NCBI RefSeq assembly: GCF_013761175.1 | Contig: NZ_JACDUR010000002.1 | Location: 1,060,816 to 1,124,815, forward strand | Origin: Nonomuraea soli | GTDB taxonomy: Bacteria; Actinomycetota; Actinomycetes; Streptosporangiales; Streptosporangiaceae | DNA length: 64,000 nucleotides | Reading direction: 5' to 3' | Shown here: piece by piece, positions 8,598-16,296 of the stretch | How the letters are laid out: each line of letters starts with the position of its first letter | Numbering within the stretch: position 1 is the stretch's first letter | Made by a program: the position numbers and the translations under genes | The notes under the pieces: model-generated | The model's database searches: none | What the model was told of the DNA's origin: nothing | Seen by the model: only the letters and a program-made list of their open reading frames with translations

Positions 8598-9613
8598 CGT
8601 TGCTGGTTCCACACGACCAGGGGCGGGGGCACGGCGTGCAGGATCTGCCGCACCACCTGCTCGGGGTCGACGCCGTCCGCGAGGGCGTCGAAGGTGAGCA
8701 TGAGCCGGTGTCCCATCACGTCGACCGCCACGTCGCGCACGTCGTCGGGGAGCATGTAGTCGCGCCCGCGCAGCAGCGCGAGGGCGCGTCCGGCCGAGAC
8801 CAGCCCGAGCGTGGCGCGCGGGCTGACGCCGATCTCGATCGTGTCGGCCAGGTCGCCCAGGCCGTACTCCGACGGAGCGCGGGTGGCCATGACCAGGCGT
8901 ACGACGTAGTCGGCGACGAGCTGGTGGACCGAGACCTGCTCGGCCTGCTTCTGCAGCGCCATGAGCGTGTCGGGGTCGAGCACCCGCTCGGGCACCGGCG
9001 GGGCGACGCTCATCCGGTGCAGGATCTCCAGTTCCTCGTGGGCGCTGGGGTGCGGCACCCGCACGCGGAACAGGAAGCGGTCGCGCTGCACCTCGGGCAG
9101 CGGGTAGACGCCCTCGGACTCGATGGGGTTCTGGGTGGCCAGCACGATGAACGGCCTGGGCAGCGGGTGGGTGACGCCGGCCAGGGTCACCTGGCGTTCC
9201 GCCATGACCTCCAGCAGCGCCGACTGCACCTTGGCCGGGGCGCGGTTGATCTCGTCGGCCAGCAGGAAGTTGACGAAGACGGGGCCGAGCTCGACGTCGA
9301 ACTGCTCGGAGGAGGGGTGGTAGACGCGGGTGCCGACGATGTCGCTGGGCACCAGGTCGGGGGTGAACTGGATGCGGGCGAAGGTGCCGCCCACGACGGT
9401 GGCCAGCGTCGAGGCGGCCAGGGTCTTGGCCACGCCCGGGACGCCTTCGAGCAGGCAGTGGCCGCGGGCCAGCAGCGCCACCGCCAGCCTCTCCACCATG
9501 TGCTCCTGGCCGACGATGACCCGGCGGACCTCGTCCAGCGCCTTGCGCAGGATGGCCGCGTCGGTCTCGCTGGGCAGCTGTTCGGCGACGTTCATGATTG
9601 CCATCTTTCCCAA
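8594..9613 (-). CDS. MoxR-family AAA+ ATPase
   Basis: A 339-residue AAA+ ATPase of the MoxR subfamily, thought to act as a chaperone with VWA proteins. It shows Walker A EGVPGVAKT, Walker B LLADEINRAPAKVQSALLEVM, sensor 1 LATQNPIE and the arginine-containing LPEVQRDRF. It is the first gene of the six-gene minus-strand operon. The upstream ATG at 9613 gives MGKMAI; ATG 9595 (MNVAEQLP) is an equally good start. The 71-base space to the divergent gene at 9685 must hold both promoters. Confidence 0.93.
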   Translation of the reverse strand: MGKMAIMNVAEQLPSETDAAILRKALDEVRRVIVGQEHMVERLAVALLARGHCLLEGVPGVAKTLAASTLATVVGGTFARIQFTPDLVPSDIVGTRVYHPSSEQFDVELGPVFVNFLLADEINRAPAKVQSALLEVMAERQVTLAGVTHPLPRPFIVLATQNPIESEGVYPLPEVQRDRFLFRVRVPHPSAHEELEILHRMSVAPPVPERVLDPDTLMALQKQAEQVSVHQLVADYVVRLVMATRAPSEYGLGDLADTIEIGVSPRATLGLVSAGRALALLRGRDYMLPDDVRDVAVDVMGHRLMLTFDALADGVDPEQVVRQILHAVPPPLVVWNQQR

Positions 9614-9684
9614 GTTGGCGTGTTTCGTGCATGAAGCGCGGCCGTCGCACGGTATTCACAGCTTTCCTTGGGAACATTGGCCAT

Positions 9685-10401
9685 ATGGCAAGCCCCTTGC
9701 AGTACGGCGACCCGCCGCGGCTCGGCCCGTTCGTCATCCAGGCGCGCCTGCACAGCATGCCCGCAGGGTTCGTGTACCTGGGGCAGGCCGACGACGGCCG
9801 CGCGGTGTCGATCGCGCTGCTGACCAGGGGAGCGGCGCTCGACGGCGCGGCACGCGACCGGTTCGTCACCGCGGTGCGCGAGTCGTCGCCCCGGCGCGGC
9901 ACCGTGCTGACGGGGCCCGCGGTGCTGGAGTCGGATCTGGGTGAGGCGCCGTGGGCGGCCACGCCGTACCTGCCGGGCCGGCCGGGCGCCGAGCGTTACC
10001 TGGAGCCGGTCATGGTCGGCGGCATCCTGCTGGGGGAGGTGCACGGGCCCGACTACGTGCCCTACTGGCTGACCGACCGGGCGCCCGCGCTGCCGGGCGC
10101 CGGGCGGGCGCCGCGTCCGGCGACCGAGACGCGGCGCCGGGTGCTGCTGGCGCTGGGGGTGCTGCTGGCGTTGCTGCTGATGGGTGTGGTGATCGCGATC
10201 CTGCTGTTCCGGGGGCTGGACGAGACCGAGCCGCTGCGGCGTCCGCTGCCGCCGACGGTGTTCGAGCCCACGCCCCCGCCGACGCCCGAGTCGCAGCAGC
10301 CGCAGCCCGAGCCTTCGCCGTCGCCCTCGCAGAGCACGCCGGGCGGCACCTCGCCGGGACTTCCGCCGGGCGAGGAGTCGGATCCGGGCGACGAGATCTA
10401 G
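9685..10401 (+). CDS. membrane protein with a degenerate Ser/Thr-kinase N-lobe
   Basis: A 238-residue protein. Residues 1-65 resemble the N-lobe of actinobacterial Ser/Thr kinases (RLGPFVIQARL, FVYLGQADDGRAVSIALL, RDRFVTAV). The glycine-rich loop is replaced by HSMPAG, and the ATP-binding lysine of the usual VAVKVL is missing. No catalytic C-lobe follows. One transmembrane helix lies at about 152-174 (VLLALGVLLALLLMGVVIAILLF), followed by a Pro/Ser-rich, presumably extracellular tail. ATG 9685 is preferred over upstream in-frame codons because the kinase-like region begins there. It is divergent from the MoxR operon. It cannot be an active kinase; a binding or sensing role is inference. Confidence 0.7.
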   Translation: MASPLQYGDPPRLGPFVIQARLHSMPAGFVYLGQADDGRAVSIALLTRGAALDGAARDRFVTAVRESSPRRGTVLTGPAVLESDLGEAPWAATPYLPGRPGAERYLEPVMVGGILLGEVHGPDYVPYWLTDRAPALPGAGRAPRPATETRRRVLLALGVLLALLLMGVVIAILLFRGLDETEPLRRPLPPTVFEPTPPPTPESQQPQPEPSPSPSQSTPGGTSPGLPPGEESDPGDEI

Positions 10402-10411
10402 GAAAACCGGC

Positions 10412-10442
10412 TTGAGCCTCACGCGACGTGAGGTCCTAGCGT
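10412..10442 (+). promoter_or_regulatory. MerR-type promoter with 7-3-7 palindrome
   Basis: The perfect palindrome CCTCACGCGACGTGAGG (10417-10433) lies between a -35 TTGAGC (10412-10417) and a -10 TAGCGT (10437-10442). The spacer is 19 bp, the over-long spacing typical of MerR-activated promoters. The -10 ends 7 nt before the ATG at 10450, so the transcript would be leaderless. A 15/17 match lies at 59007-59023 upstream of a TipAL-like merR gene. Confidence 0.7.
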
Positions 10443-10449
10443 CGCCGGT

Positions 10450-11334
10450 ATGAAGCTCATCATCCACGACACCCTGTCCGCGACGGCGGACCTGCTGCGG
10501 CGCCCGCTGGAGGAGCGGCCGCAGGCGCTGCGCGAGATGCTGGCCCCGATCAGGGAGCTGATCCCGATGCCGGGCGACCACGTCGACATCCACCATCAGG
10601 GCGGCGGCTTCCGCGTCGACCGTGACGACCCGCGCTACCTGGCCGCGGTCGAGGACCTGGCGGGGCTGCCGGGCGAGATCGAGGAGGAGATCGGGCGGGC
10701 GCTGGCGCACCTGAAGGCGGTGGTGCCCGGCATCGAGCATCCCCAGGAGCTGCAGGTGATGTTCGTCCTGGGCAATCCGGACGACGAGCACCTGATGCGC
10801 ACCTCGGGCGGCTACTACGGCATGGGCTCCTCGCCCGGCTGGCTGTACCTGCTGGCCTGGCCGGGGCCGGGGGTGCGCGAGCGTATCAAGCACTGCGCGG
10901 TGCACGAGTTCCACCACCAGGTGCGGTACATGAACGTGGAGTGGAACCCGGTGACGGTGACCGTCGGCGAGCACCTCGTGGCCGAGGGGCTGGCGGAGGC
11001 GTTCGTGCGCGAGCTGTCGGGGCCGGAGGCGATGGGGCCGTGGTCGGGCATGGTGACCGGGGCGGAGTTCGACCGGGCGCTGGAGCTGACGATGGCGGCG
11101 ATCGATCTGGAGGGGATGATGCACACGCCCGCGTATGTGCTGGGGGACTCGGCGATCACGCGGTTCGGCGGGGAGCCGCGCGGCATCCCCGACATGGCGG
11201 GGTATGCGGTGGGGCTGCACCTGGTGGACCTCTACCTGGCCCAGAGCGGGTCGTCGGTGGCGGCCGCCTCGGTGCTGCCGGCGGCGCGGATCCTCACGCC
11301 GGAGGTGCGCCGCCTCAGCGCCGCTCGCGGATGA
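10450..11334 (+). CDS. DUF2268-type predicted zinc metallopeptidase
   Basis: A 294-residue protein with the zinc-peptidase motif HEFHH (AVHEFHHQVR, about residue 152) and a downstream VAEGLAEAFV that supplies the likely third ligand. This fits the DUF2268 group of predicted Zn-dependent proteases. No signal peptide is seen. Expression probably starts at a leaderless MerR-type promoter whose operator sits between -35 and -10. The same operator occurs in front of a MerR gene 48 kb away, suggesting control by that regulator. The last 20 bases overlap the convergent small membrane-protein gene. Confidence 0.75.
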   Translation: MKLIIHDTLSATADLLRRPLEERPQALREMLAPIRELIPMPGDHVDIHHQGGGFRVDRDDPRYLAAVEDLAGLPGEIEEEIGRALAHLKAVVPGIEHPQELQVMFVLGNPDDEHLMRTSGGYYGMGSSPGWLYLLAWPGPGVRERIKHCAVHEFHHQVRYMNVEWNPVTVTVGEHLVAEGLAEAFVRELSGPEAMGPWSGMVTGAEFDRALELTMAAIDLEGMMHTPAYVLGDSAITRFGGEPRGIPDMAGYAVGLHLVDLYLAQSGSSVAAASVLPAARILTPEVRRLSAARG

Positions 11335-11545
11335 CCGCCTCGAGGCGGAAACCCATGCCCACCAGCGACGTGGTGCAGCACACGGCGATCAGGCCGAGGG
11401 GCGGGTCGCCCTTGGTGACCAGCCAGGCCCCCAGCAGCAGGCCCGCGCCGGCGATGAGGGCCAGATTGCCGAGGCTGCGGAGCCCTTCGACGGCCTGCTG
11501 ATTGCGGGAGGCTGCCCGCTCGTGCGGTCCTTCGGGGGAGGTCAC
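11315..11545 (-). CDS. small two-helix membrane protein, unknown function
   Basis: A 76-residue hypothetical protein. After a polar N-terminal 25 residues come two hydrophobic segments (NLALIAGAGLLLGAWLV and LGLIAVCCTTSLVGMGF), followed by a basic C-terminal tail (RLEAVIRERR). That topology is plausible for a small integral membrane protein. It is convergent with the metallopeptidase gene, overlapping it by 20 bases, and lies upstream of the two-component system on the same strand but is read away from it. I do not recognise the family. Confidence 0.6.
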   Translation of the reverse strand: MTSPEGPHERAASRNQQAVEGLRSLGNLALIAGAGLLLGAWLVTKGDPPLGLIAVCCTTSLVGMGFRLEAVIRERR

Positions 11546-11577
11546 GCGACAGAGCCTTCCATACCCGCCGCGGGGTG

Positions 11578-12213
11578 TCAGCGGGGGCTGACGAAGCCGG
11601 ATTCGTAGGCCGCGATGACGGCCTGGGTGCGATCGCGGGCGCCCAGTTTGGCGAGCACGTTGCCGACGTGGGTCTTGACCGTCTCGCCGCTGACGACCAG
11701 CTCGGCGGCGATCTCGGCGTTCGACAGCCCTCTGGCGATCAGCCGCAGCACCTCACCCTCGCGTTCGGTCAGGCCCGTCAGCGCGGGCCGCCGGGCCGTA
11801 CGGGCGCCGGCCAGGCGTCGGATGGCGGCGGGGAACAGCAGTGTCTCGCCGGCCGCCACCACGCGCACCGCCTGGACGAGGTCGTCGGGCCTGGTGCGCT
11901 TGAGCAGGAAGCCGCTGGCCCCGGCGCGCAGCGCCTCGTAGACGTAGTCGTCGTTCTCGAAGGTGGTGACCACGAGCACCTTCGGCGGCCGGTCCATGGC
12001 GACCAGCCGGGCGGTGGCCTGGATGCCGTCGACGCCGGGCATGCGCACGTCCATGAGGACGACGTCGGGCCGTTCGCGGCGCACGACGCCGATGACCTCG
12101 GCGCCGTCGGCGGCCTCGCCGACGACCGTCAGGCCGGGCTCGGAGTCGAGGATGACGCGCAGGCCGGTCCTGATGAGGTCCTCGTCGTCGGCGATCACTA
12201 CCTTGAGCGTCAT
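11578..12213 (-). CDS. NarL/LuxR-family response regulator
   Basis: A 211-residue response regulator. The receiver domain shows the acidic pocket (IADDED), phospho-acceptor Asp55 (VVLMDVRMPG) and the conserved Lys in FLLKRTRPDD. The C-terminal LuxR-type HTH is LTEREGEVLRLIARGLSNAEIAAELVVSGETVKTHV (about 147-182). Its ATG overlaps the stop of the sensor kinase gene by ATGA, so the pair is co-translated. Its regulon is unknown; the clpP pair lies just beyond the kinase on the opposite strand. Confidence 0.95.
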   Translation of the reverse strand: MTLKVVIADDEDLIRTGLRVILDSEPGLTVVGEAADGAEVIGVVRRERPDVVLMDVRMPGVDGIQATARLVAMDRPPKVLVVTTFENDDYVYEALRAGASGFLLKRTRPDDLVQAVRVVAAGETLLFPAAIRRLAGARTARRPALTGLTEREGEVLRLIARGLSNAEIAAELVVSGETVKTHVGNVLAKLGARDRTQAVIAAYESGFVSPR

Positions 12214-13442
12214 GGCGTCGACCGTAGCGGCAGGCTGACCCGCACCTGCCAGCCGCCCTCGTGCGGTCCGGCCTCGACGGTGCCGCGCAGCAGGTGGACG
12301 CGCTCGGTGATGCCCCGCAGGCCGCGTCCGCCGCCGGGCGCGCGGCGGCGGCCGACGGGGTTGCTCACCGTCAGGTCGAGGTGGTCGTCGTGGACGGCGG
12401 CCGCGAGCCGTACGGGGCCGGTGCCGTGCTTGAGGGCGTTGGTGAGCGATTCCTGCACGATGCGATAGGCCTCGCGGCTGACCAGGGCGGGCACGGGCGC
12501 CAGGTCGCCGAGGTCGGCCTCGACACGGGCGCCGGATCCGGCGATGAGGCCGGTCAGCTGGGTGAGGTCGGGCTGCGGCTGGGTGCTGCGGGTGTCGTCG
12601 GCGCGCAGCACGCCGAGCACGTGGTCGAGTTCCTCCAGGGCCTGGCGGGCGGCCTGTTCGATGGCGGCCAGCGATCGCCGCGCGGCGTCGGGGTCGCGGT
12701 CCAGGATGCGGGCGGCGGCGGCCGACTGGATGGTCACCACGCTGAGGGCGTGGCCGACCGAGTCGTGCAGGTCGCCGGCGAGCCGGTTGCGTTCGGCCAG
12801 GACGCGCGTCTGCTCTTCCGCGGCCTTGAGCCGCTCGGTGGGTGAGGGGCCGAGCAGGGCGGGGGCGAAGCGGGTCAGCAGCCCTCCGGCCAGCCAGGCG
12901 ACCGCCACGAGCGCGGCCAGGGCGGCCAGGCCCGCCACGGGCAGCCAGGCCAGGTGCCAGCCGGGTTCGAGCGTGCGGTCGAACATGCGCCAGCGGTCGC
13001 CGACGAGCGGCACCGCGATCGTCCACAGCGTGAACGGGACGACGGCCAGCGTCATGCCGCTGGCCACGCCGCCGATGCCCAGGTGGGCGGTGAACCAGAT
13101 GGCGCTGCGCCGGCGTTCGTCCCAGGTGCGGCGCTGCCCGCGGGGCACGGGGGCGATGTCGGCGCCGAGCAGCGCCTGGGCGGGGGGCGCGGCCAGGGCC
13201 CGCACCGGCAGTACGAGGCCGGTGACGAAGACCAGGGGGAGCACGGCCAGGAAGACCAGCGGCTGGACGGCCAGCAGCGGGCTGCCGGCCTCGCCGATGC
13301 CGTACAGGGCCGTGATCACCTCGCCCGCCATCATGTACGGCATCAGCACGGCCCCGCCGAAGATCAGGCAGATCCAGCGCCTGCCCAGTTCGCCCCATCT
13401 CACGGGCACCATCATATGTCGAGCGAAATTCACTCTGGGCAT
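12210..13442 (-). CDS. sensor histidine kinase, HisKA_3 type
   Basis: A 410-residue membrane histidine kinase, cognate to the overlapping NarL-type regulator. Five or six hydrophobic segments occupy roughly residues 20-190. The dimerisation/phospho-acceptor helix then has LAGDLHDSVGHALSVV with His226, and the C-terminal ATPase domain has GGGRGLRGITERV. There is no obvious extracellular sensor domain, so the signal may be perceived within the membrane (inference). The start may be ATG 13442 or the MM pair at 13415/13412. It is divergent from the clpP operon. Confidence 0.92.
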   Translation of the reverse strand: MPRVNFARHMMVPVRWGELGRRWICLIFGGAVLMPYMMAGEVITALYGIGEAGSPLLAVQPLVFLAVLPLVFVTGLVLPVRALAAPPAQALLGADIAPVPRGQRRTWDERRRSAIWFTAHLGIGGVASGMTLAVVPFTLWTIAVPLVGDRWRMFDRTLEPGWHLAWLPVAGLAALAALVAVAWLAGGLLTRFAPALLGPSPTERLKAAEEQTRVLAERNRLAGDLHDSVGHALSVVTIQSAAAARILDRDPDAARRSLAAIEQAARQALEELDHVLGVLRADDTRSTQPQPDLTQLTGLIAGSGARVEADLGDLAPVPALVSREAYRIVQESLTNALKHGTGPVRLAAAVHDDHLDLTVSNPVGRRRAPGGGRGLRGITERVHLLRGTVEAGPHEGGWQVRVSLPLRSTP

Positions 13443-13538
13443 ATTGTGCTTTTAGAGAAATGCGCGCACGGCGAAATTGCATTTCCCTTTCGAGTGCCGT
13501 CTGTAGGGTCGAGGTAATTCGAGAGAAAGGATCGGAGT

Positions 13539-14129
13539 ATGTCCGGGACCCCTACCGCAGCCTGGTCGGAACAGCTTGGCCAGAGGCTGCTCAAGGAGCG
13601 CATCGTCGTTCTCGGCCAGGAGGTCGACGACGACATCTGCAATCGGCTGTGCGGCGAGTTGCTATTGCTGGCGGCGGCCGATCCCGACCGCGACATCACG
13701 CTTTACATCAATTCTCCGGGCGGTGCCGTGCACGCCGGGATGGCGCTCTACGACATGATGCAGTTCATCCCGTGCGACGTGGCGACGGTCGCCATGGGCT
13801 TCGCGGCGTCGATGGGGCAGTTCCTGCTGTCGGCCGGCACGCCGGGCAAGCGCTACGCCCTGCCGCACGCCCGCATCGTCATGCACCAGCCGCTGGGCGG
13901 CATCAGGGGCACCGCCACCGACATCCAGATCCAGGCCGAGAGCCTGCTGTACACCAAGCGGCTGATGGCCGAGCTGATCGCCGGGCACACCGGGCAGCCG
14001 TTGTCGCGCATCCAGGAAGACTCCGACCGCGACCGCTGGTTCACCGCCCAGGAGGCCCTGGAGTACGGCTTCGTCGACCACGTCGTGCGCAGCGCCAAGG
14101 ACGTCACGGCGGGGGTGACGCCGCGATGA
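13539..14129 (+). CDS. clpP: ClpP-family serine protease, first of a pair
   Basis: A 196-residue ClpP-type peptidase subunit with an intact catalytic triad: Ser91 (GFAASMGQ), His116 (VMHQP) and Asp165 (DRDRWF). ClpP rings degrade proteins unfolded by ClpX or ClpC. Actinobacteria usually carry several clpP genes in pairs. There is no adjacent clpX here, which fits a secondary pair such as clpP3/clpP4 of Streptomyces rather than the main clpP1/P2 (inference). The ATG has a purine-rich ribosome site (GAGAGAAAGGATCGGAG). No PopR-type inverted repeat was recognised upstream. Confidence 0.95.
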   Translation: MSGTPTAAWSEQLGQRLLKERIVVLGQEVDDDICNRLCGELLLLAAADPDRDITLYINSPGGAVHAGMALYDMMQFIPCDVATVAMGFAASMGQFLLSAGTPGKRYALPHARIVMHQPLGGIRGTATDIQIQAESLLYTKRLMAELIAGHTGQPLSRIQEDSDRDRWFTAQEALEYGFVDHVVRSAKDVTAGVTPR

Positions 14130-14752
14130 ACTCCCGATACGTGGTGCCGTCCTTCACCGAGCGCACCTCCTTCGGGGTCAAGGAGATGACGCCCTACACC
14201 AAGCTCTTCGAGGACCGGGTGATCTTCCTCGGGGTGCCGATCGACGAGACCTCGGCCAACGACGTGATGGCGCAGCTGCTCACGCTGGAGTCGATCGATC
14301 CCGACGCCGACATCAACCTCTACATCAACTCCCCCGGCGGGGAGTTCACGGCGATGACGGCCATCTACGACACCATGCAGTTCGTCCGGCCCGAGATCCA
14401 CACGGTCTGCATCGGTCAGGCCGCCTCGGCCGCGGCCGTGCTCCTGGCCGCGGGCACGCCCGGCAAGCGCGCCGCGCTTCCGCACGCCCGCATCCTGCTG
14501 CACGAGCCGCACACCCAGGGCGGTTTCGGCCAGTCGAGCGACATGGAGATCGCCGCGCGCGAGATCCTGCGCATGCGCGACCTGCAGGAGCAGCTGCTGG
14601 CCCGGCACACCGAGCGCCCGGCCGCCGACATCCGCAAGGAGCTGACCCGTGACCGCATCCTGACCGCCGAGCAGGCGCGCTCGTTCGGGGTGATCGACGA
14701 CGTCTACGCCAGCCGCAAACGCCGCCTGGCGCGGGCGGCGGCCGCCTCCTGA
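14126..14752 (+). CDS. clpP: ClpP-family serine protease, second of a pair
   Basis: A 208-residue ClpP subunit with triad Ser101 (GQAASAAAV), His126 (LLHEP) and Asp176 (TRDRIL). It overlaps the first clpP gene by ATGA, so both should be made in equal amounts and probably form a mixed tetradecamer. It has a basic, alanine-rich C-terminal tail (ASRKRRLARAAAAS). Substrate delivery must come from an ATPase encoded elsewhere. Confidence 0.95.
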   Translation: MNSRYVVPSFTERTSFGVKEMTPYTKLFEDRVIFLGVPIDETSANDVMAQLLTLESIDPDADINLYINSPGGEFTAMTAIYDTMQFVRPEIHTVCIGQAASAAAVLLAAGTPGKRAALPHARILLHEPHTQGGFGQSSDMEIAAREILRMRDLQEQLLARHTERPAADIRKELTRDRILTAEQARSFGVIDDVYASRKRRLARAAAAS

Positions 14753-14907
14753 GCCTCGCGCGGCCTCCTGGGGTTCACGGGGCGTTCACCTTCCGACGCC
14801 CGCGTGACAAGATCGCGAACACTGCGTGCAAGGTCTTCAGTCAGAGCGCATCCGCGGTTCAAGATCGGTGCTGCGAACGGGCACCGAGATCCGTTCCTGC
14901 GGAAGGA

Positions 14908-15300
14908 ATGTCTGTGATGAAGACCCTGATCAAGACGGCCGTGGCAGGCATCGGGGTGGCGGCGGCGACCATGCTGCTGGCCTCTCCTGCCTCGGCCGCC
15001 TCGTTCTCGTGGAACGTCGGCGACGGCACCGTCAGCTACAACGACGGCACCGACACCATCTGTGCCCAGGCGTACAACTCGGAGGGTGCGCGTTGGGTCG
15101 AGGTGACGGTCACGCCGGTCAACGGTGGCGGCCCTTCGTTCACCTTCCGTGACAACAACAACTACTACGGCCACTCCGGCTCCACCTGCCGCAGCCTGGC
15201 CACCGCCTACGAGGACACCTACTACCGGGCGACCGTGCGCACCTACTGGGGTGAGCGCGGCACGACCGAGAGCCGCGGCTCGAAGCTCTTCTACAGCTGA
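14908..15300 (+). CDS. small secreted protein, unknown function
   Basis: A 130-residue protein (121-127 if started at the second ATG, 14917). A classic Sec signal peptide is present: KTLIK, hydrophobic AVAGIGVAAATMLLA, and cleavage near ASPASA-ASF. The mature part of about 95 residues is Tyr/Asn/Thr rich with exactly two cysteines (TICAQA and STCRSL), probably one disulfide. It looks like a compact beta-rich extracellular domain. I do not recognise the family. Ribosome site GGAAGGAAT lies upstream. A strong terminator follows. Confidence 0.8.
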   Translation: MSVMKTLIKTAVAGIGVAAATMLLASPASAASFSWNVGDGTVSYNDGTDTICAQAYNSEGARWVEVTVTPVNGGGPSFTFRDNNNYYGHSGSTCRSLATAYEDTYYRATVRTYWGERGTTESRGSKLFYS

Positions 15301-15322
15301 TCGGCTCAGCCCTCGGGGACTT

Positions 15323-15363
15323 GTGGGGCCCGCTTCGCTCCGGCGTGGCGGGCCCCACGTTTT
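15323..15363 (+). terminator. rho-independent terminator
   Basis: An 11-bp perfect inverted repeat, GTGGGGCCCGC (15323-15333) and GCGGGCCCCAC (15348-15358), is followed by GTTTT. It lies 22 nt after the stop of the secreted-protein gene and insulates it from the TSUP gene. Confidence 0.85.
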
Positions 15364-15426
15364 GGCGGGATTCGGGTGGCCTTATACCCTCATTGCGGTT
15401 TCTTTGCCGTGGGTCGGGGGAGTGGC

Positions 15427-16194
15427 GTGTCGCTGTCGCTTGAGCAGATCCTGTTGCTGCTGGTGGCCGCGGCCGGAGCGGGATGGGTCGACGCCGTCGT
15501 CGGCGGTGGCGGGCTCCTGCAACTGCCCGCCCTGCTGGTGGCGGGGGTGGCCCCGGTCCAGGCGATGGCCACCAACAAGCTCTCGTCGGTCTTCGGCACG
15601 GCCTCGGCCGCGGTGACCTACGCGCTCACCACGAAGATCGACCGCCGGGTGGCCGTGCCCGCGGGCGCGACGGCGGTGCTGGCCGCCGGACTGGGCGCGC
15701 TGGCGGCCAGCGCGGTCAGCGCCGAGGTGCTTCGGCCCCTGGTGATGGTGGTGCTCCTGGCCGTGGCCGCGTTCGTCACCCTCCGTCCGGCGATGGGGGC
15801 GGTGCCGCAGCCGCACCTGCGCACCGCGCGGCGCTCGTTCGCCGCGATCGTCGTCACCGGCGTGGTGATCGCCTTCTACGACGGCATCATCGGGCCGGGC
15901 ACGGGCACGTTCCTGATCATCGCCTTCACCACCATCCTCGGGCTGGACTTCGTCGCCGCCTCGGCCACTTCGAAGATCATCAACACCGGGACGAATCTGG
16001 GGGCGCTGGCGGTCTTCGCCTGGCAGGGGCACCTCCTGTGGGCGCTGGGCCTGGGCATGGCGTTGTGCAACATCGGCGGGGCGCAGCTCGGGGCGCGCAT
16101 GGCGCTGCGCAAGGGCACCGGGTTCGTCCGCATCGTGCTGCTGTGCGTCGTGGCGGCGATGGTGGCCCGCCTGGCGTGGCAGCAATGGGGCTGA
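15427..16194 (+). CDS. TSUP/TauE-SafE family permease
   Basis: A 255-residue membrane protein of the TauE/SafE (TSUP) family, which exports or imports organosulfur compounds or related anions. It has about eight hydrophobic segments. The two family repeats are visible as GWVDAVVGGGGLLQLPALL...NKLSSVFGT and YDGIIGPGTGTFLIIAFT...ATSKIINTGTN. The GTG at 15427 is chosen over the upstream GTG at 15376 because GGGGGAG lies about 6 nt before it and the family sequence begins there. The sequence TATACCCT (about 15384) may be its -10 box. The substrate is unknown. Confidence 0.87.
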   Translation: MSLSLEQILLLLVAAAGAGWVDAVVGGGGLLQLPALLVAGVAPVQAMATNKLSSVFGTASAAVTYALTTKIDRRVAVPAGATAVLAAGLGALAASAVSAEVLRPLVMVVLLAVAAFVTLRPAMGAVPQPHLRTARRSFAAIVVTGVVIAFYDGIIGPGTGTFLIIAFTTILGLDFVAASATSKIINTGTNLGALAVFAWQGHLLWALGLGMALCNIGGAQLGARMALRKGTGFVRIVLLCVVAAMVARLAWQQWG

Positions 16195-16261
16195 GCGGGC
16201 GGCGGGGTCGAAACGCGGCGGGCGTTCCTGGAGAGACTGATCACCGTCGCCGCCTGAGCGC

Positions 16262-16296
16262 GGGTCATCGCTTCAACGTGGGTCATCGCTTCAACG
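16262..16296. repeat. 18-bp tandem duplication at a gene end
   Basis: GGGTCATCGCTTCAACG occurs twice with an 18-base period (16262-16278 and 16280-16296). The second copy contains the stop and last codons of the minus-strand MFS gene ending at 16283. It is a recent slippage-type duplication just past the stop codon. Confidence 0.8.

Noticed and set aside
13443..13538. PopR-type operator upstream of the clpP pair
   Set aside because: No TCTGCC-n3-GGCAGA-like repeat could be found in the gap.
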